In this document: positions 25,242 through 34,430 of the stretch, one piece after another
Numbering within the stretch: position 1 is the first letter of the stretch
Layout of the letters: each line of letters begins with the position of its first letter
Origin: Clostridiales bacterium
GTDB taxonomy: Bacteria; Bacillota; Clostridia; Christensenellales; Aristaeellaceae
Direction: 5' to 3'
DNA length: 64,000 bases
NCBI GenBank assembly: GCA_004555155.1
Contig: SFJH01000017.1
Location: 17,723-81,722 of the forward strand
The notes under the pieces: generated by a model
Databases searched by the model: none
What the model saw: the letters and a program-made list of their open reading frames with translations, nothing else
What the model was told of the DNA's origin: nothing
Program-made: the position numbers and the translations under genes

Positions 25242-28200
25242 ATGTATAAGAGGATGAAGCGATGCCTGAGCCTGTGCCTGACGCTCTGCATACTGATGAT
25301 GGCGATGCCGTCCATCGGCCTGTCAGAGGACGGCGCGGCGGAGACCACGCCCGCGGCGGCGGCGACCACGCTCGCGGCGGCAGAGACCACGCCTGCGGCG
25401 GCAGAAACCACGCCCGCGGCGGCGGAGACCACGCCTGCGGCGGCAGAGACCACGCTCGCGGCGGCGGAGACCACGCCTGCGGCGGCAGAGACCACGCCTG
25501 CGGCGGCGGAGACCACGCCCGCGCCCGCGCCGGTGATCGTGGAGCTCACGGGCGCGCCGGAGGCGATGGAGGCGATGTACGGCCTCTACGAGGACGAGCT
25601 GGATCTGCCGGAGACGCTGACCGCCGTGTACGGCGACGGCGCGCAGGCGGAGCTGCCCGTGACGTGGGTCTGCATCTCCGACGGGCTGGGCGGAACGGCC
25701 TACGACGGCGAATGCGAGAATTACGAGCAGGCGTGCTTCACGTTTGAGGCGCGGCTGCCGGAGGGCGCGCGCTGCGCCGAAGACCTGACCCTGCCGAGGG
25801 TACAGGTTCGCCTGGTGCTGCCTGATTTGGGGATCGCGCTCTATACGGCTGCGGACGAAGTCACCATCACCAACACCCACGGCGTGCTGAGCTACACCGC
25901 GCCGGAGGGCGTGACGGTGAAGGAGCAGCAGTGGCTGCTGAACGGCAGTCCCATCTCCGGCGCAACCGACGCAACCTACACCCTCACCATGGACGACATG
26001 ACGGACACGACCAACAGTTTCTCCGTCCGGCTGACGCTGAGTGAAGGAGACCCGGTCACGTCCGAAGGCTATGCCATGTCCGCGAACGACGAATGGGAGA
26101 TGGGCGGGGACGCTCTGACCTTCACCGGCAGCTATGACCAGAAAACTACAGACTTTCCCCTCAGTCTTGAGAATAAGCATTTCGATGATGTGACGGTGGA
26201 GAGCGGCGCGTCCATCAGCGGCGCAAATCTGTCCTGTAATAATCAGACCAACTGCGGCGTCGTATCCAACTGCACGCTGGAGGTCGCTGGTAATTTGGAC
26301 AACTCAGGCACCATTTCGGAAAGCAGCCTGACGGTCAACGGAGGTCTGGACAACTCCGGCGTCATCTACAAGAGCGGGATTGACTGCGAGAATGTGAATA
26401 ACGAGGGTAACGGCGTCATCCACGTCCGAGTGACCATCGATGGCGAGGATTGCAGCTCCACGCCGGACACCTCCTGGCAGTTCCTCCACGGCGCAAACGC
26501 CCGCACAGCGCTGAATGCATGGTATGCGAACCAGCACCCCGAAGCGAGCACGGATGGTCTGCACTGGGTGTGGATTGACGGTTTGCCGCCTTTCCAGGAG
26601 ATTAGTAGCGGCCTTACGCTGGAAAGTAACTTCCCGAACAGCTTATACAACTTCGCCTGCCTCAGCTGCTCCATTGAAGCGCCCGACGGGCTTTTGGCGG
26701 GTTCTACGGTGTACGCCGGGTTTGAAGCGCCCAAGGGGTACACCGCGGATTACACGTGGTATCATGACGGAGAACAATTTGCCACCGGAACCGAGGCGGT
26801 GCTTCCGCAGCTGGAGCCGGGTGCGAGCAGCACAGTCGAACTGAAGGTAAATAATATCAAGAAATCCGATGTCGATCCAGTCAATGTGGAGCTCTCCGCG
26901 TCGGAGACCTTCTCCGGCGTCGCGTATGACGTGACCGTCGACTACGAAGGCGATAGCCTCGTCATCACCCCGCGCGACGGCGTGACGATTGACAGCGCTG
27001 CTGTGGAGTCGGGAAATCTCACCATCGCCGGATCGTCCGACGGCAGCTCATGGACTGTGCCGCTGTCCGACTGCGGGGATGACATTGATGTACGTCTGTA
27101 CGTTTATAGCGAAGGCAAGCAGCTGGCGGGCCCCACGAGCCTGAACCTCATCCGCGCCGGGGCGAGCGTCGATCCGGCGGACTTCACCGTCACGGTCGCA
27201 GACGCCGCCAATGCCGACGGTTCGCGCGATGTGACCGTCCGCTGCGCGAATCCCTCCAAGTACGATGCAATCCGGGTGGGCGAGAGGATCTACGCCGCCG
27301 CGGAGACGGTCAGCTGCAAGGTGGAGCCCGGTGAGGATGTGACCGTGTACGCGCGCACCCCCGGCAGCGATGCGGATGAAAAGCTGCCCTCCCCGTGGGT
27401 TGAGGTCGGCGCCGTCGAGGCGAGCAAGTGGCTGTATCTGAACGTCAGCAGCCAGCACAGGTTCAGCGGCGGCAACGCGCTGTTCTGGGGCGAGGTTCTC
27501 AAAATCGAAACGAATCTGAGCGCTGCCGAGCTGAAATGGACGATCGACGGCGTGGCTGTTGACCCGCCCGCGCTGGATGGCGGCCTGTACACCATCCCTG
27601 CGAACGTCAGCAGCCTGTCCATCACGGCGACGGACGGCAGCGACAGCATCACCCGCGAGCTGAGCGGCATCGAGTGTCCGGTGAATTTTTGGCTGGATTA
27701 CGAGAATGAAGCGCTCGCCTTTTTCCGGAAGGATATATGTGAAAAAAAGCTTCAGGCGTACGTTGGCACAAAGGATTACACGCTGGACGATACTTATAAC
27801 CGAAGCTATCCCCTGAGCGATTCCGGTCTTCCGAAAAATGAAGCGGCTGCACTGGACGTCACGCTGGAGAGCAACGGATCATCCGTGACCATATCGGTGA
27901 CGATTCCCGCGCGCTTTGCGGGGTCTGCGTCCTACGGCAGCGTCAGCTATGATAACCCGAATATATTCGATGCCGAGTTCGGAAGGTGGCAGAAAATCAC
28001 CATCACGACAGAGGACAGCGACAGCGTGAAGTACGCGGCTGTGAAGCTCGTGAACTCTTATGGAGATGTTTCCTGCAGCAGGGACGGCTCGGGCAAATGG
28101 GTTCCCTCCATTTTCGGTGGTTTGGCCGGTGGCCAGACCTACAGCATCTATGCGCGGCAGTACAGCGTCGTGAACGGCGTGTGGACGACCTTTGCTTCCG

Positions 28201-31200
28201 ACTGGTTCGACACCGGCGTGCGCATCACGCCCGGTGAAATCGAGCTGAGCACCTACGCGCCGCTGGTGGGCGATACCGTCACCGCAACGCCGAAGTTCAA
28301 CGTGCCTGACCAAAATGTGGAATGGGCGTGGCAATATTATCTGGGCGCGGATGGAACTGTTGTTGATAGCACGAAAAGCAACAGCTTCACGATCAGGCCG
28401 GACAGCGGCTATGAGAACCGTCGGCTGAAAGTACGATTGTATTACAGTACTTCAAATATGGGCTATGCGGAGACCGAGGTCATTCCCGCGCCGGAGCTCA
28501 TCGTCCGTCGCGAGGACGGCACGGAGCTGGAAAAGGATGCAAGCGGCTATTACATCGCCTATCTCGGCGACAAGCTCACCGCCGAGGTGGCAAACGTCTC
28601 GCAGAGCTACCTGAAGGACGCAGACGTGTGGTTCAAATGGGAAAGTTTGGCGACTGGTCAGAATATCAATGATTCTTCGCTGACGATTGATCAGGGAGCC
28701 TTCTCGGAAGATTTCCCCTGGTATCTCAGTGTCAGCCTGAAGAACGAAGCATTGGGTGATTTACGGCTTGATTGCTTTGTGCGCACCCACTATGCGCCCG
28801 CGCCGGAGGTGAAGATCGACTACGAGAACGAGACCCTGGTCGCCGTGAAGCCGGACAACGAGGTGCTTGCAGACTATCATCTGCGCGCGCAGTCCAAGGA
28901 TGGGTATGCGTCCATCAGCAAGGGCGAAAACAACGTATATACGATTCCGATTACCGCTCTCAGCTCAGGCTGGCCGGGTGGCCGTGCGCATGAATTGGAT
29001 GCGTTCTGGGAATGCACCGGCAATCCCAGCAGCGATTCTATGACCTTCACCATCCCCGCGCGGCCTGCGGTGCAAGATCTGGCATTCGACCGCGCCGCCT
29101 TCGCCATTACCGTGAAGGGCGTGTCGCTGGCGGACTATGAAATGAAGCTGGTCGCGATGGACGGCGCTGTGACCGACGAGAGCGTCGGCTCCATGGTTGA
29201 GGATGCGGACAACGGCAGCGTCCGGTTCGAGGGGCTTGAATCGAGCACGATCTACAGGCTCTGGGTGCAGAAGAAGGCCACGGACAGCGCGTTCAGATCG
29301 GAATGGACGAGCTTTGACGTGGAGACCCTCGCTGCGGCCGTGCTGGTGCCCAGTCTGGACTGGACGGCAACCTACGATCCGACCGGCTTCTCCCTGAGCG
29401 CGGAGGACGTGCTGAATCATGTGACCTTCGCGGAAAAATCCACAGGTCTGAGCGCGATGATCGAAAGAGAAAGCGTGACGCTGACGCGGGCCGACGGCAA
29501 GCCGTTCCCCATCACGGATGCGGGCACGTACAGCCTGAAGCTGACGCTGAAGGGTGATCCGGCGGACTATTGTGAGCTGAGCCCCGACACCGTCACCCTG
29601 ACGGTGCAGCCCTGCGAGGTCAGCAGCTTCGATTTCGACAGCCGCAAGACCTACAGGGGCGCGGCGTATGATCCCTACGACTTCGAAGTCAGGGTCGGCG
29701 AACGCGTCCTGACGAAGGATGACTATACCATCACCGTGGATGGCGGCGCGACGCTGCGCGATGCGGGCACGTATACCGCGCACATCGCGTTCAAGGGCAA
29801 CTTCGCAAGCAGCCTCGACGGCGAGGTGCATCCTGTGATCGAGCCCTACACGCTGCGCGCCACCGCAAGCCCGCTGAGCCGCGAATACGACGGCACGGTG
29901 AGCGTCGAATGCAGCGCAGACTGGGACAACTGCGAACCCTTTGCGGGCGATGACGTGGCCGTGAAGGCCAGCGGCACGATGGCGGATGCGAGCGCCGGAA
30001 GCGGCAAGACCGTTGCGATTGCGCTGGCGCTGGAGGGCGCGCAGAGCGGCAACTATGTGCTGGAAGGCGCCTCGCTGACCGGCAGCGTGGACATCGCAAA
30101 GGCGAAGGCTCCGGCATTCAGGCTCCCGGCCGCATCCCGGATCGTCTACGGTCAGGCTCTTTCCGAGAGCGCGCTGACCGGCGGCGACGACGTCGGCAGC
30201 TTTGCCTGGGAGGACGGCAGCATCGTGCCGCCCGCTGGTCTGAATACCTATCATGTGGCGCTGACGCCCGATGATACCGACAACTACGCCTGGACGCAGG
30301 AGATGCTGGTGCAGGCCATCGAAATCATCGTGGAACAGAGGATCGCAAACCTGACCGTTGAAAATGCGTCCAAGACCTACGGCGATGCCGATCCGGCGTT
30401 GAAGCTCTCCGTCACGAACGTGCTGGATGGCGATTCGCTCGATTACAGCATCTCCCGCAGGGAGGGCGAGGACGTCGGCCAGTATGCCTACAGCGTGGCG
30501 GAGGGCAACAACCGCAACTACAAGCTGAATCTGCTGCCGAGTACGCTGACCATTGAGCCGCGCAGCATCGCGGATGGCTCCGTCAGCATCTCCGCGGTCA
30601 GCATGCAGACGTACACTGGGCGGGAAATCCGACCCCAGCCGACGCTGCGCTTTGGCGATGCAGTGCTTGTGCCGGGAACGGATTATGTGCTGAGCTATTC
30701 CAACAATGTCAAGCCGGGCCGTGCGACCATCACCATCACCGGCAAGGGCAACTTCAGCGGCAGCCGCAGCGTGAACTTCACGATCAAAGAGACGGCTCCC
30801 GCGGCAACGGCCACGCCTGCGCCGTCGTTCGCGCCCATCAGCGATGAGGCGCTGCAGGCGTATCTGAACGGCATGGCTTCTCTGGTGTTCGATGCGGCGT
30901 ACAATCCGGTCGACTACGAACAGATCCCCGTGCGGGTCAGCGGCGAGGCGGAGGAGAACATTCTGTTGATCTGTGCGGCCCAGGAGGACGACGAACCTGC
31001 ACAGCGCAGCCTGATCCTGAATGCCGCGCAGTTGGTCAAGCTTCAGCAGGTGCTGCAGGAAAATGAGATCGGCGATCTGATCTTCGAAAACGGCAGCGCG
31101 GCTGCGCGCATGAACCTCGCAGAGCTGACCGGCGGCAATATGGCGAAGCTGATGGCGCTGATCCTCTCCGGCGGGGAAATCACCGAAGAAATCCTGCAAG

Positions 31201-31625
31201 GCGACTGGAGCGCGATGGAGGAAGCAGCGCTGACCGAAGCGGAGTATGAACGCTTCAGTCTGGAGGTGCGCATCGCGCCTGTGGTGCAGGAAGACGGCGA
31301 ACAGGGCTTTGAAATCTCCGTCTGGCTGCGCTGCGATGCGCTGAATCTGAAGGTCTCCGACCTGATAGACAGCCTGTGCGTCATGCTGGATGCAAGTCGG
31401 CTGGTGACGGCGGAGAATGCCGGGACATTCGATGATCTGTATGCCATCGCACGGAAAAACGGGGAGGAAAGCGAGCTGCTCGACAGCGCCCTCGTTCTTG
31501 CGCCGACGGTTTCTGAGGACGGCGACGCAGCGGAGAGCGCGGCTCCGATGGTAACCGGACGCTATGCGCTGACGGCGCTCTATGCGGGTGAAGGCATGTA
31601 CAGGATCGTTTCAGTGGATGTCTGA
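25242..31625 (+). CDS. Giant secreted surface protein with Ig-like/MBG-type repeats
   Basis: 2127 residues from ATG 25242 (AAGGAGG 9 bases before). Signal peptide (1-27), then about ten AAETTPA heptapeptides (21-bp DNA repeats, 25333-25520), a long run of Ig-like and bacterial-repeat domains, MBG-like modules from about residue 1390 (TLRDAGTYTAHIAFKGNF, TYGDADPALKLSVTNV), a TATPAPSFAP linker and a final helical-beta domain. No C-terminal LPXTG-type signal, S-layer homology domain or membrane helix is seen, so how it is held at the surface is open. Probably an adhesin or matrix protein. Confidence 0.65.
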   Translation: MYKRMKRCLSLCLTLCILMMAMPSIGLSEDGAAETTPAAAATTLAAAETTPAAAETTPAAAETTPAAAETTLAAAETTPAAAETTPAAAETTPAPAPVIVELTGAPEAMEAMYGLYEDELDLPETLTAVYGDGAQAELPVTWVCISDGLGGTAYDGECENYEQACFTFEARLPEGARCAEDLTLPRVQVRLVLPDLGIALYTAADEVTITNTHGVLSYTAPEGVTVKEQQWLLNGSPISGATDATYTLTMDDMTDTTNSFSVRLTLSEGDPVTSEGYAMSANDEWEMGGDALTFTGSYDQKTTDFPLSLENKHFDDVTVESGASISGANLSCNNQTNCGVVSNCTLEVAGNLDNSGTISESSLTVNGGLDNSGVIYKSGIDCENVNNEGNGVIHVRVTIDGEDCSSTPDTSWQFLHGANARTALNAWYANQHPEASTDGLHWVWIDGLPPFQEISSGLTLESNFPNSLYNFACLSCSIEAPDGLLAGSTVYAGFEAPKGYTADYTWYHDGEQFATGTEAVLPQLEPGASSTVELKVNNIKKSDVDPVNVELSASETFSGVAYDVTVDYEGDSLVITPRDGVTIDSAAVESGNLTIAGSSDGSSWTVPLSDCGDDIDVRLYVYSEGKQLAGPTSLNLIRAGASVDPADFTVTVADAANADGSRDVTVRCANPSKYDAIRVGERIYAAAETVSCKVEPGEDVTVYARTPGSDADEKLPSPWVEVGAVEASKWLYLNVSSQHRFSGGNALFWGEVLKIETNLSAAELKWTIDGVAVDPPALDGGLYTIPANVSSLSITATDGSDSITRELSGIECPVNFWLDYENEALAFFRKDICEKKLQAYVGTKDYTLDDTYNRSYPLSDSGLPKNEAAALDVTLESNGSSVTISVTIPARFAGSASYGSVSYDNPNIFDAEFGRWQKITITTEDSDSVKYAAVKLVNSYGDVSCSRDGSGKWVPSIFGGLAGGQTYSIYARQYSVVNGVWTTFASDWFDTGVRITPGEIELSTYAPLVGDTVTATPKFNVPDQNVEWAWQYYLGADGTVVDSTKSNSFTIRPDSGYENRRLKVRLYYSTSNMGYAETEVIPAPELIVRREDGTELEKDASGYYIAYLGDKLTAEVANVSQSYLKDADVWFKWESLATGQNINDSSLTIDQGAFSEDFPWYLSVSLKNEALGDLRLDCFVRTHYAPAPEVKIDYENETLVAVKPDNEVLADYHLRAQSKDGYASISKGENNVYTIPITALSSGWPGGRAHELDAFWECTGNPSSDSMTFTIPARPAVQDLAFDRAAFAITVKGVSLADYEMKLVAMDGAVTDESVGSMVEDADNGSVRFEGLESSTIYRLWVQKKATDSAFRSEWTSFDVETLAAAVLVPSLDWTATYDPTGFSLSAEDVLNHVTFAEKSTGLSAMIERESVTLTRADGKPFPITDAGTYSLKLTLKGDPADYCELSPDTVTLTVQPCEVSSFDFDSRKTYRGAAYDPYDFEVRVGERVLTKDDYTITVDGGATLRDAGTYTAHIAFKGNFASSLDGEVHPVIEPYTLRATASPLSREYDGTVSVECSADWDNCEPFAGDDVAVKASGTMADASAGSGKTVAIALALEGAQSGNYVLEGASLTGSVDIAKAKAPAFRLPAASRIVYGQALSESALTGGDDVGSFAWEDGSIVPPAGLNTYHVALTPDDTDNYAWTQEMLVQAIEIIVEQRIANLTVENASKTYGDADPALKLSVTNVLDGDSLDYSISRREGEDVGQYAYSVAEGNNRNYKLNLLPSTLTIEPRSIADGSVSISAVSMQTYTGREIRPQPTLRFGDAVLVPGTDYVLSYSNNVKPGRATITITGKGNFSGSRSVNFTIKETAPAATATPAPSFAPISDEALQAYLNGMASLVFDAAYNPVDYEQIPVRVSGEAEENILLICAAQEDDEPAQRSLILNAAQLVKLQQVLQENEIGDLIFENGSAAARMNLAELTGGNMAKLMALILSGGEITEEILQGDWSAMEEAALTEAEYERFSLEVRIAPVVQEDGEQGFEISVWLRCDALNLKVSDLIDSLCVMLDASRLVTAENAGTFDDLYAIARKNGEESELLDSALVLAPTVSEDGDAAESAAPMVTGRYALTALYAGEGMYRIVSVDV

Positions 31626-31637
31626 TCACTCAAATTA

Positions 31638-31674
31638 CGGGACTGTCTCCGGATGGTGACAGTCCCATTTTCTG
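31638..31674 (+). terminator. Intrinsic terminator of the surface-protein gene
   Basis: GGGACTGTC and GACAGTCCC pair around a 10-base loop, followed by ATTTTC. Confidence 0.8.
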
Positions 31675-31680
31675 CATTCG

Positions 31681-31879
31681 TGCGCTGAAGCGCGTGGTTC
31701 GCACCTTCCTGAACGAATCCGACGAGCTGGCGCATATCAAAGTCAATGGCGAAACCATTAGCAGCTTTCTGAATGCTTGCACAGAGAATAAAACAATCGG
31801 ATTCAATTACTACGGGATTCCCCTCATGAATGATAAAGTATGTTTTATCTGTATTGTGTCAGAATGTTATGATAGATGA
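31681..31879 (+). pseudogene. Chimeric relic: HINT fragment joined to immunity-gene fragment
   Basis: Bases 31685-31768 match the HINT part at 21824-21900 (LKRVVRTFLNESDEL..HIKVNGET). From 31769 the sequence switches to the middle of the immunity gene at 22636-22720 (SSFLNACTENKTIG.NYYGI.LMNDKV). The 730 bases that lie between in the full cassette are missing, with only a short TTA at the joint. It is thus a deletion relic of a second copy of the same toxin/immunity cassette. Confidence 0.8.
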
Positions 31880-32260
31880 TTAAGATAAACACCGGGAATG
31901 AAACGGCTGGCTTAGATATTCAGGAAACCCTTGCAAACAATACAAGGATATGTTTGGCGCCTATAAGCTGAATGCTTCATTCGATCATGTGCAGCAGAAA
32001 AGATACTCATGCCCACCGCAATACAGTGCGGCGGGCATTTCTATGCCTCAATGCGGCATGTCGGAATGCGAATGGGAAGCCGGACGCCAGCTTGTGAAGC
32101 AGACGCAGAACGAGAGAGCCGTTTCCTGCGATTGCGGCTGCAACGGCTTGCGAATCCACCGGACGGTCAGCAACAGGATCAGCGGAGGGATGTACGCCGC
32201 CCATAGCGATCGGCATCCCCGCCCGCGCTCCCGCCGGCTGTCCGGCGGGATTTTTTGCGC
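31880..32260. other. Intergenic stretch with two hairpins and possible gene remnants
   Basis: GCCCACCGC/GCGGCGGGC at 32011-32037 with ATTTCT after it, and CCCGCCGG-CTGT-CCGGCGGG (32230-32249) followed by ATTTTTTG look like terminators. On the minus strand 32048-32220 reads a hydrophobic run (AAYIPPLILLLTVRWIRKPL), perhaps the degraded end of a membrane protein. No intact gene is supported. Confidence 0.4.
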
Positions 32261-32278
32261 CGATTTTGTCTTTGCGTA

Positions 32279-32306
32279 TTGACAAATCCTTGTACGAGCG
32301 TATAAT
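32279..32306 (+). promoter_or_regulatory. Promoter of the citrate synthase operon
   Basis: TTGACA, 16 bases, TATAAT, about 45 bases before the ATG. Confidence 0.88.
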
Positions 32307-32314
32307 TGTATACA
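32307..32314. promoter_or_regulatory. TGTATACA palindrome, probable GntR operator
   Basis: It directly follows the -10 box (AATTGTATACATTC). The same palindrome lies at 38810-38817. TNGTATACNA-like sites are typical for FadR/FCD-type GntR regulators, one of which is encoded in this operon. Confidence 0.55.
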
Positions 32315-32352
32315 TTCGAACAAAAAGACATTTCCCAGAAAGGAGACTTCCC

Positions 32353-33729
32353 ATGTTAGAGATTTCCAGCAAAACCAACCTGTTGGAGCAGAAGTCCTAC
32401 AAATACTCCCTTCAGGATGTGGCGGAACCGAATCTGCAGCGGGATGTTTATTCCTACGGCACGGTGCCAAAGGTGGCGTTCAACCACCGGCGCGTGCCGA
32501 TGTCCATGCCCGAGGAGATCTGGATCACCGACACGTCGCTGCGGGACGGCCAGCAGTCGGTGGAGCCCTATACGGTGGATCAGATCGTGAAGATCTATCA
32601 GCTGCTGAGCCGCCTGGGCGGCCCCTACGGCATCATCCGCCAGACGGAGTTCTTTATTTACAGCAAAAAGGATCGCGAGGCGCTGGAAAAGTGCATGAGC
32701 CTCAACCTGAGATTCCCGGAGATCACCAGCTGGATCCGCGCCAGCAAGGAGGACTTCAGGCTGGTGAAGGATCTGGGCATTCAGGAGACGGGCATCCTCG
32801 TCTCCTGCTCGGACTACCACATCTTCAAAAAGATGAAGATGAACCGCCGTCAGTGCATGGACTACTATCTGGGCGTGGTGAAGGACGCCTTCGACGCGGG
32901 CGTGGTGCCCCGCTGCCATCTGGAGGACATCACCCGCGCCGACTTCTACGGCTTCGTAGTGCCCTTCGTCAACGAGCTTCAGGCGCTCTCCCGCGAGGCG
33001 GGCATTCCCGTGAAGATCCGCGCCTGCGACACCATGGGCTACGGCGTGCCCTACACCGAGGCCGCCATGCCCCGCAGCGTGGCAGGCATCGTCTACGGCC
33101 TTCAGCACTACTCCGACGTGCCCAGCGAATTCCTGGAGTGGCACGGCCACAACGACTTCTACAAGGGCGTGGCCAACGCCTCCACCGCCTGGCTGTACGG
33201 CGCGTGCGCGGTGAACTGCTCGCTGCTGGGCATCGGCGAGCGCACCGGCAACGTGCCGCTGGAGGCCATGGTGTTCGAGTACGCGTCGCTGCGCGGTTCG
33301 CTGGACGGCATGGATCCCACGGTCATCACCGAGATCGCGGACTACTTCCAGCGGGACATCGGCTATTCGATTCCGCCCATGACCCCCTTCGTGGGCTCCG
33401 CCTTCAACGTCACCCGCGCCGGCGTGCACGCCGACGGCCTGATGAAGGACGAGGAGATCTACACCATCTTCGACACCCGCAAGATCCTCAACCGCCCGCC
33501 GACGGTGCAGATCAGCAAGACCTCCGGCCTGGCCGGCATCGCCTACTGGATCAATCAGGCCTACCGTCTGGAGGGCGACGACCGTCTGGACAAGAAGTCC
33601 CCGCTGGTGATCGCCATGAAGGAATGGGTTGACGCCCAGTACGAGGACGGCCGCCAGACCGTGCTGTCCGACCGCGAGCTGGAGGAGAAGATCGAACAGC
33701 TGGCCCCCGGGCGCTATCACAGGCTGTGA
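32353..33729 (+). CDS. Probable Re-citrate synthase (DRE-TIM metallolyase family)
   Basis: 458 residues of the isopropylmalate/homocitrate synthase superfamily: ITDTSLRDGQQS (Arg-Asp of the DRE-TIM motif) near 61-72 and the metal-binding EWHGHND near 265. The N-terminal extension (PNLQRDVYSYGTVPKVAFNHRRVPMSMPEEIWITDT) is what I know from the clostridial Re-type citrate synthase, which condenses acetyl-CoA and oxaloacetate with opposite stereochemistry to the normal enzyme. Genes for aconitase and isocitrate dehydrogenase follow in the same operon, which favours citrate over homocitrate or isopropylmalate. AAAGGAGA precedes the ATG. Confidence 0.8.
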   Translation: MLEISSKTNLLEQKSYKYSLQDVAEPNLQRDVYSYGTVPKVAFNHRRVPMSMPEEIWITDTSLRDGQQSVEPYTVDQIVKIYQLLSRLGGPYGIIRQTEFFIYSKKDREALEKCMSLNLRFPEITSWIRASKEDFRLVKDLGIQETGILVSCSDYHIFKKMKMNRRQCMDYYLGVVKDAFDAGVVPRCHLEDITRADFYGFVVPFVNELQALSREAGIPVKIRACDTMGYGVPYTEAAMPRSVAGIVYGLQHYSDVPSEFLEWHGHNDFYKGVANASTAWLYGACAVNCSLLGIGERTGNVPLEAMVFEYASLRGSLDGMDPTVITEIADYFQRDIGYSIPPMTPFVGSAFNVTRAGVHADGLMKDEEIYTIFDTRKILNRPPTVQISKTSGLAGIAYWINQAYRLEGDDRLDKKSPLVIAMKEWVDAQYEDGRQTVLSDRELEEKIEQLAPGRYHRL

Positions 33730-33776
33730 CGGCGCGCCATCCCCCGAATCAGAAACCCGAATGAGGAGACGGAAAT

Positions 33777-34430
33777 ATGAATCAATTCAAGACCACTTCC
33801 CTGGCGGATCAGGTTTTTGAGCGGCTGGAGAACGACATCATCCAGGGCGTGTATCCCCGGGGCGAGATTTTGACGGAGCTGAAGCTGGTGGAGGAGCTGG
33901 GCGTCAGCCGAACGCCCATCCGCGAAGCGCTGCGCCGCCTGGAGCAGGAGCGCCTGATCGAGAGCGCCGGCAAGGGCTCGAAGGTGCTGGGCATCACGGA
34001 GACCGATCTTTTGGACATCATGACCATCCGCGAGCGCGTGGAGGGCGTGGCCGCCTACTACGCCACCCGCAACCTGACGCCGGAGGGGCTCAAGGAGCTG
34101 ACCGACATCGTGGATCTGCAGGACTTCTACTTCTCCCGCGAGGACGCGGAGCATCTGCGGCAGGTGGACGACCGGTTCCACGACGCGATCTGCCGTCTGA
34201 GCCGGCGCGCCGTGCTGATCGACACGCTGGTGCCGCTGCACCGCAAGACCCGCCGCTACCGCAAGCGCTCGCTGGAGGACTGGAGCCGCACCACCAACAC
34301 CAAGAAGGAGCACTACGCCATCTATCAGGCCATCGCCTCCGGCGACGCCCGTCTGGCCGAGGAGCTGACCTCCCGGCACATCTCAAACGCCAAGGCCCAC
34401 ATGATGAAGGGAATGAAGGACAATGGGTAA
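33777..34430 (+). CDS. GntR-family regulator (FadR/FCD type)
   Basis: 217 residues. Winged helix-turn-helix in 1-72 (GEILTELKLVEELGVSRTPIREALRRLEQERLIE), then an all-helical FCD domain with DDRFHDAI and SRHISNA, where His residues normally bind a metal and an acid ligand. GGAGAC precedes the ATG. It lies between citrate synthase and aconitase and overlaps the aconitase start by 8 bases, so it is translated with them. It probably senses a TCA acid and binds the TGTATACA sites. Confidence 0.85.
   Translation: MNQFKTTSLADQVFERLENDIIQGVYPRGEILTELKLVEELGVSRTPIREALRRLEQERLIESAGKGSKVLGITETDLLDIMTIRERVEGVAAYYATRNLTPEGLKELTDIVDLQDFYFSREDAEHLRQVDDRFHDAICRLSRRAVLIDTLVPLHRKTRRYRKRSLEDWSRTTNTKKEHYAIYQAIASGDARLAEELTSRHISNAKAHMMKGMKDNG

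Noticed and set aside
32048..32220. Membrane-protein gene on the minus strand
   Set aside because: Only a short hydrophobic run without start or ribosome site; at most a remnant.
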